From the NCBI GenBank assembly GCA_039566865.1, contig CM076948.1, forward strand, positions 21,463,001 through 21,527,000: a stretch of DNA of 64,000 nt. The letters run 5' to 3'. Shown here in pieces: positions 33,146 through 42,855 of the stretch. Under the pieces are notes generated by a model. It ran no database searches, was not told the DNA's origin, and saw only the letters and a program-made list of their open reading frames with translations. This DNA comes from Aurelia coerulea. Taxonomy: Eukaryota; Cnidaria; Scyphozoa; Semaeostomeae; Ulmaridae. Position numbers and translations under genes: made by a program. Each line of letters starts with the position of its first letter. Within the stretch, counting starts at the first letter, position 1.

Positions 33146-33402
33146 AGCATGCTAGAGATCATAAAGCGTGTACATTTTCGCAAACATTCTTACTTTACTT
33201 TCATGGCACGTTAGCAGGTATATGCTTCCCTCCCACATCTGAACAAATCATCATCCTGCATTCTTGACGTGACAATAATCACAAAATACATTGGTCTTTG
33301 CACGACTACAGTAACAGTAATACATTTGTCTATAGTTGGCTAAAGCAATAGTTGATAAACTAATAAAGGCCACCTGGTGTTACCTATTTACAATGTTCTG
33401 TT
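33146..33402 (+). other. 3'UTR of GPCR 2
   Basis: Conserved with 37037-37306. CTAATAAAGGCC holds AATAAA at about 33362-33367, roughly 220 bases past the stop, a candidate polyadenylation signal present in both copies. Confidence 0.5.
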
Positions 33403-33915
33403 TCATCCACATATGATACACACACAGTTGGATCCCGTCCAATTTTCAACGCTGTTTTTAAATTGACTGTCACTTTTAGCAGATTTTATTGTGTCAGCGA
33501 GTGTGTTCCAAAGTATTCTTCCTCTAAATGACAATGAATCATTCCCGTATCTCAAATTCCTCGTGTTTGGAAGTTGGACGAGATCCTTTACTCTAAGATT
33601 AAAGTCTACAGGTTTACATTTGAAGAGGTCCCATAAGAAGGAGGGATTGCCAGAGGTTAAGCATTTGTAGACCTCAAGCATTAGCTTTTGCAAGTTTCTT
33701 GTATGTATTGTGTATTCGCCTCCATTACCAAGGAGCTTTTCAAAAGTAGACTCATAGTCACCTATAGCAGCACTCTAAGGGCACGTTTATGAAGTCTGTT
33801 CGATGTTTTCCCACAGAACATCCAGATCAATGGACAGTAATTGAAATTGGACAGCATAAATGAATTGTATAGTATGGTACATTTCTCATAGTCAAAATTT
33901 GGAGCAAATTCAACA
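33403..33915 (-). pseudogene. LINE reverse transcriptase C-terminal fragment, copy 1
   Basis: Read on the minus strand, the translation gives YNSFMLSNFNYCPLIWMF, then a frameshift near 33765, then the post-RT C-terminal region typical of animal LINEs (IHTRNLQKLMLEVYKCL, SLSFRGRILWNTL). There is no catalytic RT core. It lies tail-to-tail with GPCR 2 and has a counterpart after GPCR 3, so it was inserted before the duplication. Confidence 0.8.
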
Positions 33916-34479
33916 GAAAGAAGCATTAAAATCCGTGAAATACTCTTGGTGCTATGAAATTTTGAAAATGCTATGAACTGTCAAGAGTCATTCTGAAGTC
34001 CTTTTTACGCATTTTGGAACCAAAGAATTTTCTGTTGAATTTTAATTGTATCAATATTTATGAGGGCAATTTGCATTTTTGATTAATGACAGGAAGTCTA
34101 TTCAGCAATGACATAACCTGCAAAATGTAAATGATATGATTCAATACATGAATGTGCAACAAACCGATTTATCTCTTAACTCTATCCAAATTTTGCATCT
34201 TTGATTCACGACAAGAAGCTTATTCATATTCAGCAAGACTTATCCTGCAAAAAGTAAATGATAATCAACTATATGAATGAACAGCCGTAATGTCTATTCA
34301 GACTTTCGAAACAACAGAACGCAAAGCTCGCGAAACATGAAGGTTGCGAAATTCTGACTGCCAAACTCAAGTGTCATATTCTTGTAAAAACCTTACAGTT
34401 AGACTCACTGTGGAGCAAAGACACTAATAATAAAGCTTATTGTTTTTATATATCTTATTCATTCATTGCATCATTCGTT
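33916..34479. other. Non-coding stretch with promoter-like motifs
   Basis: No gene. Two copies of a motif close to the GPCR promoter core stand at about 34118 (ACCTGCAAAATGTAAATGAT) and 34239 (TCCTGCAAAAAGTAAATGAT), each after a GACAWGAAG...TATTCA context also seen before 23352. About 34277-34370 is homologous to the region before 28783. Confidence 0.45.
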
Positions 34480-34698
34480 CTATGCTGGCTCTGTTACGTT
34501 CTCGAAGTGGTAGTTTCGATTCCTTGTTATCCTCAAACCCAGGTTATGACATCAAGACGCCAGATAATGAATTGTGTGACCTGCAAATGCAAATAATAAT
34601 CCAGTTGTGCGGCTTTTAAGAGCATGTACTGAAGTTTAGGCAACGAAGATTCGATGTTTGGATACAATAGACAGGAACTGGAGATAAAGTTTCATATG
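34480..34698 (+). promoter_or_regulatory. Promoter and first exon of GPCR 3
   Basis: The distal part (ATGCTGGCTCTGTTACGTTC) matches 61562 onward. The core 34557-34698 matches 28783-28918, with TGACCTGCAAATGCAAATAA (containing a POU-type ATGCAAAT octamer), CAGTTGTGCGGCTTTTAAG as TATA-like region, GGCAACGAAGATTCG and ACTGGAGATAAAGTTTCA, ending at a donor (G then GTAAGTAT, intron from 34699). An ATG at 34654 would open a 43-codon upstream ORF after splicing, ending before the receptor start. Confidence 0.68.
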
Positions 34699-36046
34699 GT
34701 AAGTATAAATCATTATGTTCATTTCGTTTTCTTCGCTTCAACTGCGGAGCCCTAGTAGGCAGATAGGAAAATGTTTGACTTATCATCTACTTGAGATGCA
34801 TCTGAAGGAAATTGATATACGACGTACAATTCCGATACTACTCCTATGTTATACCTCTTTCACACTGATACGGTTAAACCAGCGTTATCTAAACCAGGGT
34901 GAATTTTAACCAATCAAATGAATTCAACTCGTTTGTCTGACCAATGAAATCGCAGCATTCGATAACCTCGTTTAGGCCCCGTTTACACGACACCGTTTTC
35001 GTTTCATACTGGATTGGTTTTATATCGGATTGGCCTTCCGATTACACGAGACCGCTTTCATTTCGTATCGGATTGGCCTCCTGTTTAAACGAGAACGCAG
35101 CAGTCCGTTATGCTTCATTTTTTTCGCGTTTTCAAATTAAAACGTTCTGAAAGTGGCATGAAATGAATCCGATATAGTGTAAACGGTTGAATCCGGTATC
35201 AACTTAAAACGGAACCTCTTTATCAATTTCTAAATCATAAACCAGAAGAATGACAGACTTTTGCTTGATGCCATATTGTAGGCATTCATAAACTATGGTT
35301 TTCTTCGAAATTAATTCATGATGCGTCAAACAGTTTCGAAATTACGATGGCTTTATGTTTTTTTGAAAATTTTCCTTGAATTCTTGAAAAAGAAAACAAA
35401 CATTCTAATTCTGAAAATATTGAAGATTTCAGAAAAGTCCAACGGTAGAGTTATAGAGAAATCGCTCAAGTTTCTTTGTAGTAATTCAGTTCAAAGAAAT
35501 AGGTCACTCAATTTTACACCAGCCTTTTTGAAGATTTGGAACCTATGCTAATATTGTTTGAATTTGCTACAAAAATTAAACAAGATCCAGCACTGAAGGC
35601 ATAAAGTCTAAAATCAAACCAAGTATGAAATACTTGAGCAAATATCTCAAAGAGCTTCAAGAACTTGCTGAAACTAAATTTCCTGTGGCCACTTTCAAGA
35701 TGCTGCTTTGCACAGAGATGACCTTGGTAATTTGTACAGCTGGCTCATCTGTGCATATATGATTGATGTGATACAGTAAAATTAAACTATTGATTAAGTT
35801 ACTCTTTCAAATCTAACTTGTAGTATCGTTGAGATGTTTTGCTCTCTATCAAGGCCAACAAGCATCAAAGCAAAGCAATTCCTGAGGAGAAGAGTACAGA
35901 TCGCTGTGGGAATCATTGCTGTTTACTTTTTCATTTCATCTCAATCACAAGCTGATACTGTTGCTTACAACATCCGTATTTGTCTTCCTTAATGTTATTC
36001 TAAAACTGATTCTGTTATGTCATAAATACACTTGACTGCCTTTTAG
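34699..36046 (+). other. Putative 5'UTR intron of GPCR 3
   Basis: GTAAGT at 34699 to a CTGCCTTTTAG acceptor ending at 36046. It contains GGCCCCGTTTACACGA-type repeat sequence (34975-35215) and a truncated Mutator-like MITE (35223-35549). The last ~280 bases match the GPCR 2 intron. No coding sequence. Confidence 0.5.
35223..35549. mobile_element. Long-TIR MITE (Mutator-like), truncated copy 3
   Basis: It matches the inner and right parts of 14172-14676 (TTTCTAAATCATAAAC, TGCCATATTGTAGGCATTCA, GTCCAACGGTAGA) and ends GGAACCTATGCT at 35549. The left arm is missing. Confidence 0.75.
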
Positions 36047-36166
36047 ATAAACCAGCCAATGAGAAGAAACAAGGTCAACATTGAAGAAAATCTACACGAA
36101 GACGAGAAGTTTTGCTACATTGAAGAGATTTAGAATCAGGAATCAGAAAATTGAGACAGTACAGAG
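36047..36166 (+). other. 5'UTR part of the GPCR 3 coding exon
   Basis: Homologous to 32154-32272 after an equivalent acceptor. A one-base length difference from GPCR 2 shifts the upstream frame, which here stops at 36131-36133, before the receptor ATG. Confidence 0.55.
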
Positions 36167-37036
36167 ATGGGCACACCAGTAAGGGATGGTTTTGTAATTG
36201 CGACCTACATCATATCTGCAACTGCAGTTATTGTCAATATCATTGGAATATGTTTGCTCAAAATCAGCGGAGTCAAAAAGACGATACAAATCATGATAAT
36301 CATGAGTTTGAGTGCGGCTGACTTGATATTAGCTCTGGCATGGCTAGGAGAGGAAACAATCTCCAATGTTACGAATTCAAGATCTGGTAGAGTATATGGA
36401 GTATGGTGGTCACTTAAAGGTGGTTTTTACCTGGTTTGGTATTCGATGATATATTTGCTGACCATGGATCGTTTCATGGGCTGTAATTTCCCGATCAAAC
36501 ATAAAGTCTATGTGAAAAAGAAATACGTTAAAATCACTATTATTGTTTGTTGGGTCGTTGGAGTATTGATAGGTGTTATTGGCTGTCCATTCGATCCTAT
36601 TGCAGTCCGCAATGTATACCGCACATATATCTGGATAATACTTGACATTATATTCCTGATGTTGTTCACTGTCACTTACATATCGATGTTTGTTTATCTT
36701 GCAAGGAGGAGAATCAGTGGAACGCAGAATGTGATTGCGGATAATCAAAGGTTTTTGAAGACAGTCACTGCGCTTTTGGTTGCATTTCTCCTCTTCGAGA
36801 CGATACCTTCTCTGCTAAGCGTAATATGTAAGAAGTGCTACAGGTGCCACACGCTGCATAAGATCAGAGATTTCTTATATACGATTGTTTTGCTTTGTGA
36901 TCCGTTTATTTATGTGTTTCTTCAACCAGAAATTCGCAAATTTGCTCTTTCCAAATTTTGTGCTTTGTGCCGAAGGAAAGAGAGCAGAGATGATGCTGAA
37001 GGAGTAGAGCTTCACATTGGCCTTAATCCGAAATGA
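36167..37036 (+). CDS. GPCR 3: class A receptor, tandem duplicate of GPCR 2
   Basis: 289 residues, nearly identical to GPCR 2. It has one Asp instead of two near residue 7, and conservative changes (V/I, T/I in helix 2, R/K before helix 4, S/N and Q/K in loops, I/V). All seven helices, the MDRF, FETIP and DPFIY motifs, the NVT site and the loop-3 cysteine cluster are kept. The reading frame is intact, so both duplicates appear functional. Ligand unknown; expected at the plasma membrane. Promoter/first exon, acceptor, 3'UTR with AATAAA (about 37257) and a downstream antisense LINE fragment are all duplicated with it. Confidence 0.92.
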   Translation: MGTPVRDGFVIATYIISATAVIVNIIGICLLKISGVKKTIQIMIIMSLSAADLILALAWLGEETISNVTNSRSGRVYGVWWSLKGGFYLVWYSMIYLLTMDRFMGCNFPIKHKVYVKKKYVKITIIVCWVVGVLIGVIGCPFDPIAVRNVYRTYIWIILDIIFLMLFTVTYISMFVYLARRRISGTQNVIADNQRFLKTVTALLVAFLLFETIPSLLSVICKKCYRCHTLHKIRDFLYTIVLLCDPFIYVFLQPEIRKFALSKFCALCRRKESRDDAEGVELHIGLNPK

Positions 37037-37306
37037 AGCATGCTAGAGATCATAAAGCGTGTACATTTTTGCAAACAGTCTTACTGTACTTCATGGCACG
37101 TTAGCAGGCATATTTTTTCCTCCCAAATCTGAACAAATCATCAAGCAGTTTCCTGCATTCTTGACGTGACAATAATCACAAAATACATTGGTCTTTGCAC
37201 GTTAACTATAGTAATACATTTGTTTATAGTTGGCTAAAGGAATAGTTGATAAACTAATAAAGGCCACCTGGTGTTACCTATTTACAATGTTCTGTTTCAT
37301 CTACAT
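37037..37306 (+). other. 3'UTR of GPCR 3
   Basis: Homologous to 33146-33402, including CTAATAAAGGCCACCTGG with an AATAAA signal at about 37257. Confidence 0.5.
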
Positions 37307-37690
37307 ATCATACACACACAGTTGGATCTCGTCCAATTTTCAACGTTGTTTTTAGATTGACTGTCGCTTCTAGCAGATTTTATTGTGTCAGCGAGTGTGT
37401 TCCAAAGTATTCTTCCTCTAGATGACAATGAATCATTCCCGTATCTCAAAGTCCTCGTGTTTGGAAATTTGACAAGATCCTTTACTCTAAGATTATAGTC
37501 TACAGGTTTACGTTTGAAGAGGTCCCATAAGAAGGAGGGATTGCCAGAGGTTAAGCATTTGTAGACTTCAAGCATTAGCTTTTGCAAGTTTCTTGTGTGT
37601 ATTGTGTATTTGCCTCTCTTACGAAGGAGCTCTTCAAACGTAGACTCATAGACATAATTGTTGTTATCATGGCCGGCACACGCTTTTTTT
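37307..37690 (-). pseudogene. LINE reverse transcriptase C-terminal fragment, copy 2
   Basis: Minus-strand translation matches copy 1 (IHTRNLQKLMLEVYKCL, NDSLSSRGRILWNTLADT). Homology to copy 1 stops near 37655 (CTCATAG). The longer ORF to 37827 runs into the adjacent MITE, and its N-terminus is not LINE protein. Confidence 0.8.
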
Positions 37691-37703
37691 GTTATCTGAT
37701 ATT

Positions 37704-38222
37704 CAGGGGCGGGCAAGTACTGTAAAATATTTGACCCCATGTTTGTCCAGAGGAATTGGAAAAAATAACCGGTTCTTTCGTCACATAGTACGACTTTCCT
37801 GCCCAAAAACAACCAGTTTTGGGACAAAGGTGAAATTTGAATATCAATCTTCCTATTCCATCAGTTTGTCACAAATATCAAGTTTTCTAACCTCCTATCT
37901 GATCAAAATCCTGAAGTTTACCTGCAAGCTGGTTCTCCCTTTGTCCGCCAAATTTAAGCAGAAAAGACCAGTATTTCGAATTTTCACCTGAGCGGTTGTA
38001 CCTTTGTCCACCAAATTTACGGAAAAAAGACCAGAAATTCCAATTTTTCACCAATTTTTCCGGCAAATTTCCGAAAAAAAGGCCAAAATTTCAAAATGTT
38101 CACCAAAGCGGCTCTACCATTGTCCGGCAACCGGTTTTGGGACACTTGTACTTTCATATCGTTAACTACCGGTTTCGGACAAAGGTAGGACCATCGTTCC
38201 CAGTGTGACATGCCCGCCCTTG
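37704..38222. mobile_element. hAT-like MITE with GGGCGGGCA ends
   Basis: The ends CAGGGGCGGGCAAGT and ATGCCCGCCCTTG are inverted repeats, and GATATT is repeated outside (37698-37703, 38223-38228). The interior has repeated TTTGTCCGCCAAATTT / TTTGTCCACCAAATTT and CGGTTTTGGGAC motifs but no gene. The right boundary lies a few bases before the LINE ORF. Confidence 0.65.
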
Positions 38223-38229
38223 GATATTT

Positions 38230-40311
38230 ATGATAAAATTGGTCGTCTTAATTGAGACTTCGAAGAGAAATTACATCACAGAGCTATCGTTTGGATACAA
38301 GGGCATCCTCCAATATGATTTAAATGTTGGATGCAGACATACTGATAGCGATTCGAATCGATTTCTGTGGTGCCTCACACGAGATGGCCTAAATCGTCGC
38401 CATGTTGGCTTTGCAGCTCGACATGGAGTTGGACTTGATGTTGACAGAAAACAAAGTTTGTCACTCTTGGTGGCCTTGCTGATTATTTCAGGAGATGTTA
38501 GCCAAAATCCTGGCCCTAGACAGCGATGCCATTGCCCAGTGTGCAAAACTTGTGTCAGAAAACGGGGCATACAGTGTGATGGATGTGATAAGTGGGTACA
38601 CCCCGAGTGTGTTAACCTCAGTGAGCAAGAATACAACAGGTTAGGTGAAAGTGATGAACAGTGGTTTTGTCCAGCTTGTCATCATGATGAAGCAGCCCAG
38701 GAAAACGAATTGAATGATATGTTTGCAGACCTGCGGACAGAGATGAATATGCAAGGCCCAAGGGTTGCACACATAAACTGTTGCAGCTTGATTGGAAAAT
38801 TTACAGAGATAAACATGTTACTACAAAATTGCAATGTAGATGTTTTGGGTATTACTGAAACCCATCTCAATCAAAGAATTGAGGACAGAGAAATTGCAGT
38901 GGAAGGATATGAACTTCAGAGGTTTGATAGAGTGCATAAAAAGGGAGGAGGCTGTCTGGTGTACTACAGAGAAGATTTAGATGTAGTTCCCAGGCCTGAT
39001 TTGAGGAACAATGAGTTAGAGGCCATATGGATTGAAGTAATTTGTAAATCACAAAGACTTCTAATCGGTACTGTTTACAGAGCCCCAGACAACACTGAAT
39101 TTTATGATATTTTTGAGGATGCAATTTCTAAAATCTGGCAAACACGCAATAACATATTGATCATGGGGGACTTAAATTCAGACCTTCTGCGCAGGAATAC
39201 AAATACAGATCTAGGAACGCAAGGCAAAAAACTGCAGAGAATATTGAATAGGTATTCTTTAAAGAATGTGATAAAGTCTCCAACACGAATAGCAAAGACA
39301 TCAGAGACCCTAATTGACCTAATTTTAACATCAAATGAGTCAAAGGTTGCAAAGGCAGGTACATCAGAGTTATCCATTTCAGATCACAAATTAGTCTACA
39401 GCATCATAAAATTACACAGAGCAAGGCAAGAACCTCGGATCATAACAGTGAAAAACTACAAAAACATAGATACAGGAAAACTTCAAAAGACAATGGATAG
39501 TACTCCATGGTGGATAGGTAACATATTTGAAGATGTAGATGATGTGTGGAACACTTGGGAATTACTCTATAACGATGTCATAAACGAATTTGTCAAGACA
39601 AGAAAGGCTAAAGTTAGAACCAACTCATTACCCTGGGTTACAACAGAGGAGAGAAAGGCATTGAATAGGCGCTACAGATTATTGTGCAAATGGCAAAGGA
39701 CAAAGGATCCACATGATCATGACAGTTATAAGAAAGCAAGAAATTTTGCAAAGAAGTCCTTAAAATCAGCTGAGTCAAACTACTGGAAAGTAGAATTTCA
39801 GAAAGCAAACAACTCAAAGGATTTTTGGAATACTGTAAAGAGAGTTCAGAGGAAAAGAACAAGCAAGAGAATTGGTCCAATTGAGGATGATAATGGAGTG
39901 ATTCAAACAGATGATACAATCAAGGCAGACCTGATTAACGATTACTTCACTTCTGTCGGGGAAGATCTTGCTAAAAAACTACCTACTACTCAGCAACCCA
40001 AGCATAGCTTTATTAGCAGAGTAACACCTACATTAGACATCATTGATATTGATGAAGAACATTTAAAAAAGCAAATTCATAAGATCAAACCAGAAAAAGC
40101 AGCTGGACCAGACAATATTAAAGCGAGAGACATAGGTATGGCAAGTGATTCCTTGGCGGATGGACTTATAGGTATGTTCGGGAGAATAATCCATAAAAAG
40201 GAGCTTCCACACAACTGGAAGTACGCAAAACTGAAAGTAGCATATAAAAAGGGGGATTCAAAGAAGCGTGGAAATTACAGGCCACTTTCAATGCTTCAGC
40301 ATAGTGAGTAA
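38230..40311 (+). pseudogene. LINE ORF, 5' part: 2A-like, PHD, endonuclease, RT start
   Basis: 693 codons. A hydrophobic stretch LSLLVALLIISGDV runs into SGDVSQNPGP (87-96), a 2A-like ribosome-skipping motif with Ser where Glu is usual. A PHD zinc finger follows (100-150; CxxC, CDGCDKWVHPEC, WFCPAC). The endonuclease (about 178-395) shows GITETHLN, LIMGDLNSD and SISDHKLVYS, the conserved Glu, Asp/Asn and SDH residues. The RT begins near 600 (EKAAGPDNIKARD, GNYRPLSML). The frame breaks just after NYRPLSML, where one base (around 40299) is out of register with the following RT sequence. Confidence 0.88.
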
Positions 40312-41612
40312 GGTATTTGAAGGTGTATTATGCAGGCCAATTGAATGTCATGCACAAAGACAAACAACTCTACAGTGAAAAACAATGGGGATACTCTGAA
40401 GGCAAATCGACAGAGACCCTCCTTTTGCTTCTTACAGAGACATGGAAGCATATTATTGACAGAGGAGAAATTGTTGGCGCATTATTCATAGATTTTAGGA
40501 AAGCTTTTGATTCGATTGACCACCATATCTTACTTGAAAAGCTACAAGGGTTTGGGATAAGTGGAAATGGCTATGAAATCATAGAGGATTACCTAACTGA
40601 CAGACATCAATTTACAGAGATAAATGGGTCAAGATCACAGGCTGGTAGCATTACGTATGGAGTACCACAAGGGTCTCTCCTTGGTCCCAAACTGTTTAAA
40701 ATTTTCGTAAACGATCTTCCAGGAAGCATAAAAGAAGGAGAGTTATACATGTATGCTGATGATACGACTGCATACTGTGTGGGAAAAAGCATAGAAGAAG
40801 TAGTCGATCATTTGAACACAATAACAAAAGAGCTCAATGAATGGTGTGTGCGAAACAAGCTAACCGTGGACACGGAAAAGACGCAGGCCATGATCATACC
40901 TGCTAAACCTTTCATTGGCCCCCTGCAAAAATTATCTCTTGGGAACGAAACAATCGAGTTTGTAACAGAAACAAGATGTCTTCGGATAAATATTGATAAC
41001 AGACTGAAATGGAACAAACAAGTTAAAAATGTCGCAAAGGGGTTCAGTGCTAAGGTCGCTCAACTAAAGAGATTAAATTTTCTGCCAAGAAAAGTGTTGG
41101 AGGAAATATACTACAAGTCGGTGATTTCCTGTGTTGTATATGCTATTTCTGTCTGGGGAACATGCTCGAAAGCAACATTCAATGAATTAGAGAAGATCCA
41201 TGAAAGAGCAGCCAGACTAATTTACAGCATTCCTGCTGGTAGGGATCCCTTATCCTCGGCTAATTGGAAATCTCTTAGCTACATATACAAGCGTCGTCTA
41301 TCGTTAGTAATGCACGACATCTACTACGAAAACGCCCCTAAAGAACTTACAGAAATGTTTGAAAAGCAGCACATACAGAGAGGATGCAACAAACACAATC
41401 TTGTAATGCAAAGACCAAGAACTGAACACGGAAGAAATAGTCTGAGATATCGAGGACCATTAACATGGAATCTTTTATCAACAGAAGCAAAATCATGTCA
41501 TAACAGAGACACTTTTTCAAGAAAATTAAAAAATTGTAAATTAGACAACATTAGTTATTGTAAGGAAGCATCAATAGGAACCAATAAAGACAAGGATTTT
41601 ATTTATTATTAA
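40300..41612 (+). pseudogene. LINE ORF, 3' part: RT catalytic core and C-terminus
   Basis: Continues the RT in another frame. GALFIDFRKAFDSIDH, GVPQGSLLGPKLFKIFVNDL and the catalytic MYADDTTAYC box are intact. Then come the thumb (NKLTVDTEKTQAMI) and the C-terminal region (ERAARLIYS, NSLRYRGPLTWNLL). The first Met of this frame is at 40317, but homology begins a few codons before it. No stop codon interrupts the core, so the frameshift near 40299 is the only visible lesion. Confidence 0.87.
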
Positions 41613-41757
41613 TATTAGGATTGTTTTACATTGCATGTAATTTTAAGACTAAGGTACGTTTCTTTTAGTATTTGCAGGTCCACATCAGCTCTTCTGAGTT
41701 GCCTTAGCCAGACCTGCGTTATCAAATAAATTTATGTATGTATGTATGTATGTATTG

Positions 41758-42262
41758 CCAAAATTGATTAAGAATGCAAGTATTTGAAAACATGGAATGA
41801 AAATTTCATCGATGAGAGACGGGGCAATTTCAAATTGTGCTGAACAGAATTCCCCCAAGCATCCATAACCCTGATTCAATGTTATAGAAAGCTAGTTTAT
41901 TGAAAGAGCTTTTGAAATTACGTTTGATTTGCTTTGAATAAACGAGATTCTACTTTCACAAAATATGCAATTTAGGAGCGTCTGGTTTCAGCTTTTGCAC
42001 AAACTTGAACTTCGAAAGCTCATAACTATGTGAATATTTAGCCGATTTGCTGGCTTCTGGTGTCTAAAATTAATTTACAATCTCAGCTATGTGGTTATCT
42101 TAGCATAGAGCCCGTTCAGTATTTCAATACTTTTCCTTTCTATATTTAATCAAAAGTCGAATAATTTTTTTGAGACACCCTGTATATAAAATGTAAAATA
42201 TAAACCTCCCGCCTCGCGAGAGTTTCCAAAACTTTGTGATGAGAATCCATTAATTTATTCTA
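41758..42262. other. Non-coding stretch with a solo MITE end
   Basis: No gene. TTTTTTTGAGACACCCTG then TA at 42166-42187 is an isolated right end of a mariner-type MITE, close to but not part of the complete copy at 42263. Confidence 0.45.
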
Positions 42263-42855
42263 CAGGGTGTCCCAAAAAATTGTGCCCCGTTTGTCTGAAG
42301 ATTGCGACAAAAAGGCAAAAGATTCTCGCCAAACTTTTGCATGATGGTGCTCTGCAGATGTTCAATTAAACTTTGCAACCATCCCTATAAAAATCCGTTG
42401 AAAAATGATGGAGCTATGACCTCCAGGAGACCAAATTTGCCCGATCACTGAAACCAGCGGTCGGCCATTTTGTCTTACTATTTTGCAGCGATAGATAGCT
42501 TTATGGAATGAAAATGAAACAGCAGCCTCCAATGTCATAGCTCTCGTGAAAATTCCGATAATTCTCAAAGAGTTGCACTATTTCTGACCTCACAGAAATT
42601 ATTTCTTACCTCTTGTGAAAATACTTATCACTGCAAAATAGTAAGACAAATGGCCGACTGCTGGTTTCAGTCGTCAGGCAAATTTGGTCTTCTGAAGGTC
42701 ATACCTCCATCATTTTTCAACGGATTTTACGGGGATGGTGGCAAACTTTAATTGAACATCTGAAGAGCACCATCATGCAACAGTTTGGCGAGCATCTTTT
42801 GCCGTTTTGTCGCAATCTTCAGACAAGCAGGGCACAATTTTTTTGGGACACCCTG
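42263..42855. mobile_element. Mariner-type MITE with ~225-bp arms
   Basis: CAGGGTGTCCCAAAAAATTG at the left and the mirrored TTTTTGGGACACCCTG at the right, with TA on both sides (42261-42262, 42856-42857). The inverted arms extend about 225 bp each (42263-42490 and 42635-42855), leaving a ~145-base loop. It would form a long hairpin if transcribed. No transposase. Confidence 0.88.

Larger units (their letters stand above)
38223..41757 (+). mobile_element. Nearly full-length PHD-finger LINE (CR1-like)
   Basis: One LINE covers both ORFs below, followed by a 3' end with a (TATG)n tail (41735-41757). Order of parts: N-terminal region with 2A-like motif, PHD finger, apurinic-type endonuclease, reverse transcriptase, C-terminal region. 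CR1-like/L2-like elements with this order are known from cnidarians and other invertebrates. The 5' boundary is not defined, because a MITE abuts the first ORF. The element is inactive as it stands because of a frameshift in the RT domain. Confidence 0.88.

Noticed and set aside
32519..36748. Antisense 112-codon ORFs conserved opposite GPCR 2 and GPCR 3
   Set aside because: Conservation follows from the tandem duplication of the sense gene. No domain and no independent evidence.
37690..38208. ORFs of 100 and 70 codons before the LINE
   Set aside because: They lie inside the hAT-like MITE and reflect its internal repeats.
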